DNA from: Pseudomonadota bacterium | GTDB lineage: Bacteria > Pseudomonadota > Gammaproteobacteria > UBA5335 | Direction of reading: 5' to 3' | Assembly: GCA_034189865.1 (NCBI GenBank) | Contig: JAXHTV010000009.1 | Coordinates: 44,011-108,010 of the forward strand | Length of the DNA stretch: 64,000 bases | Shown here: positions 45,753 to 54,546 of the stretch, piece by piece | Layout of the letters: each line of letters begins with the position of its first letter | How positions within the stretch are numbered: position 1 is the first letter of the stretch | Program-made: the position numbers and the translations under genes | Notes under the pieces: generated by a model | The model's database searches: none | The model's input: only the letters and a program-made list of their open reading frames with translations | What the model was told of the DNA's origin: nothing

Positions 45753-48206
45753 TTAACCTTGTGCCGTTTCTTCATCCTCGGCACGGTAAGGGCGTGGCGT
45801 TTCGTAGGTTTTCAGTCGTCGGAGATAGGCGGTCGTTTCGATCTCCGACATGGGGTAGGCGAGTAAGTGTCCCTGGCCCAGTCCGTAGTGTATTTTCTTC
45901 AACAGCTGCAGTTGTTCTTCACTTTCGATTCCCTCGGCGACCACGTCCAGTTTCAGACTGTGAGCCATGGCAAGAATGGCCCGCGTGATGGCGACGTCGT
46001 CCGGGTCGTGGGGTATGTCCCGAATGAAGGTTCGGTCGACTTTGATGGTTTCGATGGGTAAGCGTTTTAAGTAGTTGAGCGACGAATAGCCGGTGCCGAA
46101 ATCGTCGATGGTTAGATGGATGCCCATATCCCGGAGTTCGTAGAGTTTTTTAGACGTTTCATCCATATCCCGCATCAAAGCGCTTTCGGTGATTTCCAGC
46201 TCCAACAGCGACGGAGTCAGCTGCGTTTCATCGAGTATTCGCCGAATGTTGCCGACCAAGTCGTAGCTCTGAAATTGTCGTGTCGACAAGTTAACGGCGA
46301 TTCTAAGTCCGGGTAGGCCCCCTTGTTGCCATGCTTTCGCTTGTCGACAGGCTTGGGTCAGGATCGATTCTCCGATGGGTACGATCAGTCCGTTCTCTTC
46401 CGCACTGGGGATAAATTCGCCGGGCAGCAGAAGACCGCGGGTTGGATGCTGCCAGCGGGCGAGAACCTCAAGGGCGTGGACTTGTTGGGTTTGGATGTGG
46501 ACCAGCGGTTGGTAGTAGGTAAGGAACTCTCCATGCTCTATGGCCTTGCGTAAATCGGTTTCCAGCGTGAGTCGTTGCTGTGCCGCGTGGTTCATTGCTT
46601 CGGAGAAGACGCAGGCGTTGTTACGGCCTTTGGATTTGGCCCGATACATGGCGGTATCCACGGCCTGCATCAGGGATTCCACCGAGTTGCCATGATCAGG
46701 GAAATAGCAGATTCCGATGCTGGTATTGACGAAGATTTCCCGGCCCTGCAGCTTGACTGGCCGGGCCAGGCTCTTGAGGATTCGCTCCGCCATCGCCTGA
46801 GCTTCTGCGCCGCTGTCGACGTCGTATAGCGCGATGATGAACTCGTCACCACCTAACCGGGCGACCATACCTTCGACTTCGTGATCGAAATGATCATCCG
46901 ATCCTTCGTGGATCCATAGGCATTGACGCAATCGTTGAGCGACATCGCAAAGCAGCGCATCCCCCACGGTATGCCCGAGGGTATCGTTGACTTGCTTGAA
47001 TTCGTCGAGATCGAGGAACAACAGCGCCAACCGTTCTTTTTTCGATGACAACTTCTCCAGCGCTTGCTCCAGCCGCTCCTTGAAAAGGGTTCGGTTGGGC
47101 AACAGGGTTAAGGGATCGTAGTAAGCGAGTAGCCGAATCTTGTCTTGGGCACTGCGCTGCTCGGAGATATCCCGGATCAGGTAGATCAGTGCCTGAGTAT
47201 GGTTGGCGGCACGGCCCATGGTGCTCAAAGAGCAGCTGAGGGTCCGTCGGCCGCCGCCGGGGGGCAGGTAGCTGATTTCCCGTTCGACGCCCAGCGATGA
47301 TGCCGCCGATGACCTGAATTGATCCGGTGTGAGTGCTCGCCGTAGCCGACTGGGTAGCGGTTTGCCGAGCAACTCTTCCGGCGCGTACCCCAATAGGTTC
47401 GATGAGGTTCGATTCACCAATCGCACCAAGTCGTCTTGGTCCAATACCAACAGGCCGTCGCTCATATTGCGAACGATCTGACTGGCGGCATAGGCGGGCG
47501 TGATGTCAACCAAGCGGTACTTCCATGCCACATAAGCCGTCGCCGTGATCATGGGGAGGATCATCAAATAGCCAAAGGGATAGACGGGGTATCCCAGTGC
47601 CGGCAGCGCATCGACTGCACCGCCGATGGCGGGTATCAGTCCTAGCAGAAGCCATTTGGCGCGTTGGCGCATCACGCTGCGCTGGTGACTGCGGCGATAA
47701 ACGTTCAGCAGGAGGGCAAAGGCATAAGCGACCATCAGCGCGGAGAAGGCGGAATAGAAAATGGTCTCCTGTCCGTATCGGGCCTGATAACCCCAATAAT
47801 AGAGATATGGGGTACCCAGGTAATCGCCGCTGACCACGAATAACCAGACGAACGCCACGGCCACAGTCCATAGCGCGCGAGTCCAGAGTCTGTGCTGATG
47901 GTGGAGGCCCAGGACGGAGACAATGAACTGAAACAAGGCGAGTGGTAGCAGCATCAAGCCGACGTGGGAGATCTTCTGCCACTCCAGCGCCAGTCTCGGT
48001 GCGGTTACGCTCAAATTGCCGGCCGCGCCGATGAGCCAAAACATGCAGCAACCCGTCAGAATCGCCCAGGTAACCCCCACACGATTCTGTCGTTCCCGCC
48101 AAGCGATCGAACTACCCATGATGCCGACCAACACCGCAGCGACAAAGAGCGGCAGCGCGTGCGGATTGAACTGATAGGCCGAAATTGATAGCGCACCGGC
48201 AAACAT
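45753..48206 (-). CDS. Membrane sensor with PAS, GGDEF and EAL domains
   Basis: Cyclic-di-GMP enzyme of the inner membrane. The 817-residue product begins with seven membrane helices (about residues 10-225) like the 7TM sensor region of some histidine kinases. A PAS domain (about 230-350, IVRNMSDGLLVLDQDDLVRLVN) is followed by a GGDEF domain with intact RLGGDEF (about residue 452). The EAL domain has EVL instead of EAL (ALEVLARW, about 578), ELEITES, DDFGTGYSSLNYLKRLP and KVDRTFI. Synthesis and breakdown are both possible; which dominates cannot be told from sequence. A promoter is visible upstream. Confidence 0.92.
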   Translation of the reverse strand: MFAGALSISAYQFNPHALPLFVAAVLVGIMGSSIAWRERQNRVGVTWAILTGCCMFWLIGAAGNLSVTAPRLALEWQKISHVGLMLLPLALFQFIVSVLGLHHQHRLWTRALWTVAVAFVWLFVVSGDYLGTPYLYYWGYQARYGQETIFYSAFSALMVAYAFALLLNVYRRSHQRSVMRQRAKWLLLGLIPAIGGAVDALPALGYPVYPFGYLMILPMITATAYVAWKYRLVDITPAYAASQIVRNMSDGLLVLDQDDLVRLVNRTSSNLLGYAPEELLGKPLPSRLRRALTPDQFRSSAASSLGVEREISYLPPGGGRRTLSCSLSTMGRAANHTQALIYLIRDISEQRSAQDKIRLLAYYDPLTLLPNRTLFKERLEQALEKLSSKKERLALLFLDLDEFKQVNDTLGHTVGDALLCDVAQRLRQCLWIHEGSDDHFDHEVEGMVARLGGDEFIIALYDVDSGAEAQAMAERILKSLARPVKLQGREIFVNTSIGICYFPDHGNSVESLMQAVDTAMYRAKSKGRNNACVFSEAMNHAAQQRLTLETDLRKAIEHGEFLTYYQPLVHIQTQQVHALEVLARWQHPTRGLLLPGEFIPSAEENGLIVPIGESILTQACRQAKAWQQGGLPGLRIAVNLSTRQFQSYDLVGNIRRILDETQLTPSLLELEITESALMRDMDETSKKLYELRDMGIHLTIDDFGTGYSSLNYLKRLPIETIKVDRTFIRDIPHDPDDVAITRAILAMAHSLKLDVVAEGIESEEQLQLLKKIHYGLGQGHLLAYPMSEIETTAYLRRLKTYETPRPYRAEDEETAQG

Positions 48207-48244
48207 GGATGCGTTCTATCCCCCCGTTGGTTACGCCTTATTCT

Positions 48245-48272
48245 TTTATAATTGTGGGGATGCCATCGCCAA
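48245..48272 (-). promoter_or_regulatory. Promoter of the GGDEF/EAL gene
   Basis: On the minus strand TTGGCG (48267-48272) and TATAAA (48245-48250) are 16 bp apart, about 39 bp upstream of the ATG at 48206. Confidence 0.5.
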
Positions 48273-48368
48273 TTGTGGCTCCTCAGCGCGGCCATCCGAA
48301 CAATGGCTAACTTAGAATATCGGCGGCTGAAACGGAGCCTTGAACAGGTAATGAAACGGCCTTCAATA

Positions 48369-49184
48369 TCAGTGTTGGCAGCGCGGGCAGTCGTAAGTGG
48401 CCCGCTGGGCCAGGCGGCGGACCCGAATCGGGTCGCCACACTGCGGGCAGGGTAGGTTCGCCCGGCCGTACACGCGCAGATGCTGCCGGAAATAGCCGGG
48501 TTTTCCGTCGCTGCCGACAAAGTCGCGCAGTGTCGTTCCACCGGCTTCGATGGCATCTTCGAGCACTGACCGGATCGCCTCGGCAAGTTGGTCGTAGCGG
48601 TGACGGGCAATGCGATTGGCGGCGCGGGCCGGGGCGATGGCCGAGAGGAACAAGGACTCCGATGCGTAGATATTGCCCACACCGACAACGATCCGGTGGT
48701 CCATGATGAACGCTTTGACACTGCTGCGGCGCTCTTGTGCGCGGTGGTAAAGATACTCGCCGGTGAAATCCTCGCCCAAGGGTTCAGGGCCGAGATGCTT
48801 GAGCAGTGGATGGGTCAGGGCGTGACCTGTTTGCCACAGGACCGCGCCGAATCGTCGGGGGTCGTTCAGACGCAGGCGCCAACCCGACCCCAGGCATATG
48901 TCTAAGTGATCATGGGTTCGAACCGATTGCTCCTCGGTCACCAAGCGCAGCGAGCCGGACATGCCCAAATGGACGATTACGTTGCCGGTTTCGACCTCAA
49001 GCAGCAGATATTTTCCGCGGCGATCCACCCGCTCGATACGCTGATTGCTGACGTACTCGGCCAATCGAGCGGGAACCGGCCAGCGCAATCGGGGCTCGCG
49101 GATTACGATTCCGGTGATAGTTTGGCCAACGATATGCGGCGCGATGCCTCGGCGGGTGGTTTCGACTTCGGGGAGCTCTGGCAT
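48369..49184 (-). CDS. mutM: Formamidopyrimidine-DNA glycosylase
   Basis: Removes 8-oxoguanine and formamidopyrimidines from DNA and cuts the abasic site. The 271-residue product starts MPELPEVETTRRGIAPHIVG, with catalytic Pro2 and Glu3, and has RRGKYLLLEVETGNVIVHLGMSG (Lys near residue 58), VGVGNIYASESLF and a C-terminal zinc finger CPQCGDPIRVRRLAQRATYDCPRC. All known key residues are present. It lies between accessory genes instead of directly beside coaD and rpmG. Confidence 0.97.
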   Translation of the reverse strand: MPELPEVETTRRGIAPHIVGQTITGIVIREPRLRWPVPARLAEYVSNQRIERVDRRGKYLLLEVETGNVIVHLGMSGSLRLVTEEQSVRTHDHLDICLGSGWRLRLNDPRRFGAVLWQTGHALTHPLLKHLGPEPLGEDFTGEYLYHRAQERRSSVKAFIMDHRIVVGVGNIYASESLFLSAIAPARAANRIARHRYDQLAEAIRSVLEDAIEAGGTTLRDFVGSDGKPGYFRQHLRVYGRANLPCPQCGDPIRVRRLAQRATYDCPRCQH

Positions 49185-49289
49185 TTTGACCTCAGCGCTT
49201 TTCGTTCCAGGCGGTGATGCGTTTTTGGGTGCCTGGGTTTACTTGCCGTCGCGATCTGAGCGAAGGGCCCGTCGGCTTGTCGCGCCGAA

Positions 49290-51320
49290 TTATCGTCGAC
49301 GAAACCAAACGCCCAAGCCCAATAAGGCGATGGCGCCCGGCAAGACCAGTGTAAACAGGCTCACCAGGGTGGCGTAGCCTCGGGGCGGGAGACGCAGCCG
49401 AGTATCTTTGAGATCCATCACGGGAAGTTCCAAATCGCCGGTTTTCGCAGCCAACAGGCTGAATAGCCTTAATGCGAGGCGGCGGTTGTCTCCGCTTTGC
49501 CAGTAACGGTTGCTCATAAAATCGCTGTCGCCGACAACCACGGCGTATTGGGGCGAGTCGTTCTGTTGACGAGAAAGCACCACGCCCAGCGGGAGCGGAC
49601 CTTCCGCTTCCCCAGAATCGGGATCGAAGCGCAACTCCCCTTCCAGGGCGCCAGTCTCGGTCCAGCTGCGGGGGCCGGTGAAGAGAATCGGCTGCGTTGT
49701 CCAGGTGGACTCGGGATCCGGCCTCAGGGCGTGGGCGAAGGCCAAAACGCTGTTGCCGTCCATGCCGTCGAAAGCGCCCACGGTGCCATAGCGGGTGATG
49801 GCGATGACAGCCGGGTGTGGCATGCCGAGCAAGCGGTAGTCCGCCGACAGGACGGTGCCGGGCAACACCTCTACGTTCAGAAGATCCGTCAGATCCTCGT
49901 CGTTGTTGGCCGCATCGACCAGCCAGATCAAATGACCGCCCCGTTGCAGGAAGCTGCGAATCAGCTCACGCTCGCCTGGGAGGAGGGCTTGCTGTGGCCC
50001 GGCCAACAACAGGATGTGTGTGTTGTCCGGGATGACAGGCTGCGCCACCAGATTCAATCCGGCCAGACGGAAACCCACCCGGCGCAGTTCCACGGCGAGG
50101 TTTGACAGTCCGTCCGGGCCTGTATCCTGAACATTCCGTTCACCGTGTCCGGAAACGAAGCCGATCCAGCCAGGCTCATAGGCCAGTCGTTGCAGTGCCC
50201 CGCTGAAGCAGGCCTCCGTTAGTTCGGTGCAGGTTTCACGGCGTCCCCCGCTTTCGACCAACAACGCCCAACGGTCGCGGATTCCGAGTTGGCGCATGCG
50301 TTCCGGTGCCGATTGGGGCGCGACAAACGTCCATCTCCAATCAGGCTGCAGCTGAACATAGCGCTCGAGGAAGTTTTCGATGGACTGCCGCAACTCGGTG
50401 TCCGGTGGTGCGAAAGCCGTGATGGCAACCGGTTCGTCCAAGCGGTCCAGTATCGTTTGGCTTTGAGGGCTCAGGGCACGTTGCTGGCCACGGGTGAAAT
50501 CCCATTCCGCCGGATAGAGCAAACCCGCCACGAACAACCCAAGCGTCGCAGCCACCCAGAGCAGCGCGAGCAACCGGCGGCGAATCGATGCTGGCCGCAT
50601 GTTCAGGCGCCAGATGGCCGCGCCTAATGCGGCCAACACCGTGCTCAGCCAGACGCCGGCCGCGGCCAGGGTCAAGGTTCCCTGCAGCGCCAACTCCATG
50701 TGACCGGCCGGGGATAGGTGTTTGAATAACCACGCCAGTGGCGTGTCGAAGGTGCCCGGCCAGTAGATCACCCACAGGATCAGGAGAATGCCAAATGCGC
50801 TGATGGCCGCCGCCGCGCTTTGGTCGGTGAAGCTGGAGCATGCCAGGCTCACTGCGGCATAGCTGGCCAGCAAAATTCCCAGTGCCAGTCCCGCTCCGGC
50901 GACCAGACCCCAGTCCAGTTCGGTGCCGAGCGCGAGACTGGCCGCGGGCAGCACCGCCGCCAGCCAAATGGGCAGCAAAAGCAACAGTTGTGCACCGAAT
51001 TTGCTCAACACGATGGTGGTGTTGGAGAGCGGCGCGCCGCGCAGCAAGCGCAGCGTGCCGCTGCGACGCTCTTCGCTGATGGCGCGCATGGCCAGCACTG
51101 GGCTCACGAACAGGCCCCACACGGCGGCAAATCCCATCAGTGTCCGAACCATATAGGCGGTCACTCCGTAGGACTCGACCACCGCGGGGTCCTGCTGAAT
51201 CTCGGTCAAGCTCAAAGTGAACGTGAGCCCGAGAAGGGTCCATGTGGCGATCCAAACAATCCATGGCAAAGGGCTCACCCAATGCCGGCGGAACTCCCAT
51301 AATGCCAGCTTGACGATCAT
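49290..51320 (-). CDS. ABC transporter permease fused to GldG-like auxiliary domain
   Basis: Membrane half of an ABC-2 type system. The 676-residue product first has a permease of about six helices (residues about 15-250; RAISEERRSGTLRLLRGAPLSNTTIVLSKF is the typical cytoplasmic helix). It continues into a periplasmic GldG-like domain (about 270-640) with RALSPQSQTILDRLDEPVAITAFAPP, GFVSGHGERNVQDTG and LLLAGPQQALLPGERELIRSFLQRGGHLIWLVD, and ends with one helix and WFRRR. In many bacteria the two parts are separate gldF and gldG genes. The start overlaps the ATPase gene by 4 bp. Substrate unknown; gliding motility is not implied. Confidence 0.88.
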   Translation of the reverse strand: MIVKLALWEFRRHWVSPLPWIVWIATWTLLGLTFTLSLTEIQQDPAVVESYGVTAYMVRTLMGFAAVWGLFVSPVLAMRAISEERRSGTLRLLRGAPLSNTTIVLSKFGAQLLLLLPIWLAAVLPAASLALGTELDWGLVAGAGLALGILLASYAAVSLACSSFTDQSAAAAISAFGILLILWVIYWPGTFDTPLAWLFKHLSPAGHMELALQGTLTLAAAGVWLSTVLAALGAAIWRLNMRPASIRRRLLALLWVAATLGLFVAGLLYPAEWDFTRGQQRALSPQSQTILDRLDEPVAITAFAPPDTELRQSIENFLERYVQLQPDWRWTFVAPQSAPERMRQLGIRDRWALLVESGGRRETCTELTEACFSGALQRLAYEPGWIGFVSGHGERNVQDTGPDGLSNLAVELRRVGFRLAGLNLVAQPVIPDNTHILLLAGPQQALLPGERELIRSFLQRGGHLIWLVDAANNDEDLTDLLNVEVLPGTVLSADYRLLGMPHPAVIAITRYGTVGAFDGMDGNSVLAFAHALRPDPESTWTTQPILFTGPRSWTETGALEGELRFDPDSGEAEGPLPLGVVLSRQQNDSPQYAVVVGDSDFMSNRYWQSGDNRRLALRLFSLLAAKTGDLELPVMDLKDTRLRLPPRGYATLVSLFTLVLPGAIALLGLGVWFRRR

Positions 51321-52294
51321 GTTCTGTTCACCCCCGTTCCGGGGGCTTGGGTGAGATCACGGAAGCGCTGTTCCAAAGACACGCCGGCAGGGGTCAGTTC
51401 TCGGAGTTTCCACCCCTGCCGGATGCTGGCGGCGATGAAGGCATCCAGGGTTTCGGGCGATCCGTGCAGCTCAATGCGCCCGTCCTCCCGCAGCCAGATG
51501 CGCTCGGGCATGTCCGCCGGACTCATTCGGTTCAAGTCCGGTCTCTGGCCGAATCGCAAATGCCAGCGGCCTTCACCGGATGATTTGAGGTCTTGCAGCG
51601 AGCCGAAGAAAACGATGCGGCCGTGGCGAATCACGGCCACGTGAGAGCAAATGGCCTCCACCTCCGACAAAATGTGGGTGGATAAGAGAATGCCCCGGTT
51701 CTGTGCCAATTCCGCGATCAAAGAACGCAGACTGGCCAGCTCCAAAGGATCCAGCGCAACGGTGGGCTCATCCAGGATCAGCAGCGACGGATCGTGGATG
51801 ATGGCTTGCGCGATGCCCAGGCGCTGTTGGTAACCGCGTGACAGGTGTCGGATAATCCGGCCGCCGTGATCGGCCAGACCGCAAGCCTGCTTCACGGCCT
51901 GGCAGCGGGTGTGACGCAAGGCAGGTGCCAGGCGGTGCAGCGCGGCGCAGTAGGCGAGAAATTCGTCCACACGTAACTCTGGGTAGAGTGGCGGCTGGTC
52001 CGGCAGATAGCCCACCTGCATCAGGGCGCGGTGCGGGTTCGCGAGCATATCCTCGCCGTTGATTTGAATCGAGCCGGCCTCGGGCGCCAATTGACCGGCC
52101 AGCATCTCCAGTGTGGTGGATTTCCCGGCGCCGTTGGGCCCCAGCAAGCCCAGCACGTTTCCCCGGGACACCGTGAGATCGACACGGTCCACGGCCGTTT
52201 TGTCGCCATATCGGCGAACCAATTGCCGTGCCGCGAGCAGTGGCGTCGCGTCGCGAGTTTGTTCGGCGTTGGGTTCGCGCATCAGCTCGGGCAT
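51317..52294 (-). CDS. ABC transporter ATP-binding protein
   Basis: ATPase partner of the downstream permease/GldG fusion. The 325-residue product has Walker A GLLGPNGAGKSTTLEMLAGQ (about residues 51-70), the Q-loop region YLPDQPPLYPELRVDEFL, signature LSRGYQQRLGIAQ (about 151-163), Walker B LLILDEPTVALDP and switch LSTHIL. A C-terminal extension of about 90 residues follows, as in ABC-2 ATPases such as GldA and NatA. The start may be at the second ATG (MREPNAEQ). It is divergent from the HyuA-type gene. Confidence 0.92.
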   Translation of the reverse strand: MPELMREPNAEQTRDATPLLAARQLVRRYGDKTAVDRVDLTVSRGNVLGLLGPNGAGKSTTLEMLAGQLAPEAGSIQINGEDMLANPHRALMQVGYLPDQPPLYPELRVDEFLAYCAALHRLAPALRHTRCQAVKQACGLADHGGRIIRHLSRGYQQRLGIAQAIIHDPSLLILDEPTVALDPLELASLRSLIAELAQNRGILLSTHILSEVEAICSHVAVIRHGRIVFFGSLQDLKSSGEGRWHLRFGQRPDLNRMSPADMPERIWLREDGRIELHGSPETLDAFIAASIRQGWKLRELTPAGVSLEQRFRDLTQAPGTGVNRT

Positions 52295-52364
52295 GATGGG
52301 GCACCGGATCGGCGCGTCGCGCGCGCCGGCGTGGAATGAATAGACGCGATCATACGGAGCAACG

Positions 52365-54368
52365 TTGAGTCAGCGAAAGCCTCGAGCTTACGAATGTCTG
52401 TTGGGAGTGGATACCGGTGGTACGTTCACCGATTTTGTGGTCTATGAGCAAGGCCGTTTGCGAATCCATAAAGTCCTGTCCACGCCGGATGCGCCTGAGC
52501 GCGCCATTCTACAAGGTATCCGCGAGCTGGGTTTGACTCCGGGGCGCTTCCGTTTGTTTCATGGTTCCACCGTGGCGACCAATGCCGTCCTGGAAGGCAA
52601 AGGTGCCCGCACCGCGTACATAACCAATCGGGGCTTGGGCGATGTGCTCACCATCGGACGTCAGGCCCGCCCGGATTTGTACGATCTCACCCCCGCACCC
52701 ATATCGCCGCCGGTGCCGGCAGAGCTGTGTCTGGAAACCGGCGGGCGATTGGGCAGCCGTGGCGAAGTTATCGAACAACTCACCGAGGACGATTTGCGTG
52801 AGTTGGCTCAGAAAATCGCCGCGCTGAAGCCGCAGGCCGTGGCCATCAATCTTCTGTTTTCCTTTCTCGACGCGCAGTTTGAACGAGCCATCGAGGCCGC
52901 TTTGCCGCCTGAGGTCATTGTTTCACGTTCGTCGGACGTCTTGCCCGAAGCCAGAGAATTCGAGCGCGGCATCACCACTTGGTTGAATGCCTATGTCGGG
53001 CCCGCTTTGGCAGGCTACCTCGGTCGGCTGGCCGGCGCGATCGCGCCATCGCCGCTGGCGGTGATGCAAAGTTCGGGCGAGACCATTTCCGGTCAGTTGG
53101 CTGCCCGGCGGGGTGTGCATCTGCTGCTGTCCGGCCCGGCAGGTGGTCTGGCCGGAGCGGGTTATCTCGGGCGGCTGACCGATCAGCCTCGCATGCTGAC
53201 CTTCGACATGGGCGGTACGTCCACCGATGTGGGTTTGATCGACGGCGAGCCCCGTCTCACCCACAGTGGTCGTATCGGACCCTATCCAGTTGGGGTTCCG
53301 ATGGTGGATATGCATACCATCGGTGCCGGTGGCGGATCGATCGCCTATGTCGATTCGGGCGGATTGCTGCAGGTCGGTCCGGAATCGGCCGGTGCCGACC
53401 CCGGGCCCGCGTGTTATGGCCGCGGGGGTGAACGTCCCACCGTGACCGATGCCAATCTCGTCCTCGGTCGGTTGTTGCCGGATGCCTTTCTCGGCGGCCA
53501 GATGCATTTGGATGTGAGGCGGGCCCGCGAGGCGATGAACACCTTGGCCCAACGGCTGGGTTGTTCAGGCGAGCAAGCGGCGATGGGTATCGTGCGTATC
53601 GTGGATGAGCGCATGGCGCGGGCCTTGAATCTGATCTCCGTACAGCGCGGCGAGGACCCGCGGGACGATGTCCTCACCTGTTTCGGTGGGGCGGGCGGGC
53701 TTCATGTCTGCGCCTTGGCCGATGCGATGGACATGACCCGGGCGTTGGTTCCCATTCATGCCGGGGTGCTTTCGGCCCTGGGTATGTTGGCGGCGCCCCG
53801 GGGTCGACAGTTGTCTCACGCCTTGCCGGGAGAACTGGCGAGTCTGCCTTTGGAGCGTATCGAGTCAGGCTTCGCGCACATGATGGCTCAAGGCGTCGCG
53901 GGTTTGCGTGAGGAGGGTGTGCCCAAACGGTCATTGCGCTGCCAGCGTTCTGCCGATTTGAGGTATCAGGGACAAAGCCACCCACTGACGGTGCGATGGC
54001 GCGGAGTTCGTCAAACCCTGGCTTCTTTTCATGCCCTTCACCAGCAGCGCTATGGCCACCGGTTGCAACTACCGGTGGAGTTGGTCAATTTGCGCCTGAG
54101 CTTGCGGGGGGTAGCGCCCGAGTTACCCTTGGCGGCGACTTCCGGATCCGCAGGTCCTGCTCATCCTTCTTGCCATGTCGCGCTTTGCGGTATCGCCGAT
54201 CCGGTTCCGGTTTGGGACCGTTCCACGCTCTCGGCAGGCCAGTGCATTACCGGACCGGCGTTAATCACCGAAACGGTATCGACTGTGTTTGTCGCCCCCA
54301 ATTGGCAGGTCCGTGCCGATTCGATCGGTAATCTCCTTTTGCAGCGATCAAGTACCGTGCCGCTCTAG
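52365..54368 (+). CDS. Hydantoinase/5-oxoprolinase family protein (HyuA type)
   Basis: ATP-dependent ring-opening enzyme family acting on hydantoins, 5-oxoproline or acetone-like substrates. TTG 52365 with GGAG 5 bp upstream gives 667 residues. The N-terminal domain has LLGVDTGGTFTDFVVYE (about residues 12-28) and STVATNAVLEGKGA. The actin-like core has LLSGPAGGLAGAGYLG, LTFDMGGTSTDVGLIDG (about 279-295) and DMHTIGAGGGSIAYVD (about 317-332). The C-terminal part ends ITGPALITETVSTVFVAP. A HyuB partner is not nearby, so either it acts alone or with a distant subunit. Substrate cannot be told. Confidence 0.88.
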   Translation: MSQRKPRAYECLLGVDTGGTFTDFVVYEQGRLRIHKVLSTPDAPERAILQGIRELGLTPGRFRLFHGSTVATNAVLEGKGARTAYITNRGLGDVLTIGRQARPDLYDLTPAPISPPVPAELCLETGGRLGSRGEVIEQLTEDDLRELAQKIAALKPQAVAINLLFSFLDAQFERAIEAALPPEVIVSRSSDVLPEAREFERGITTWLNAYVGPALAGYLGRLAGAIAPSPLAVMQSSGETISGQLAARRGVHLLLSGPAGGLAGAGYLGRLTDQPRMLTFDMGGTSTDVGLIDGEPRLTHSGRIGPYPVGVPMVDMHTIGAGGGSIAYVDSGGLLQVGPESAGADPGPACYGRGGERPTVTDANLVLGRLLPDAFLGGQMHLDVRRAREAMNTLAQRLGCSGEQAAMGIVRIVDERMARALNLISVQRGEDPRDDVLTCFGGAGGLHVCALADAMDMTRALVPIHAGVLSALGMLAAPRGRQLSHALPGELASLPLERIESGFAHMMAQGVAGLREEGVPKRSLRCQRSADLRYQGQSHPLTVRWRGVRQTLASFHALHQQRYGHRLQLPVELVNLRLSLRGVAPELPLAATSGSAGPAHPSCHVALCGIADPVPVWDRSTLSAGQCITGPALITETVSTVFVAPNWQVRADSIGNLLLQRSSTVPL

Positions 54369-54546
54369 CCGGGCTTGTTTTTTGCCAAATCGCCCCCCAT
54401 GATTTGGTTGGCCGATCGGCCGCGGAAACCTGATTTCTGCGGTGCGGTGGCATGCGAGCATTGAGGGGACGCAAGCACAGGCCGAGATGGCCGATATCAA
54501 ATACTGCGTGGCTCGTAATTCGATTAATCAGCAGCGGTAATTACAT

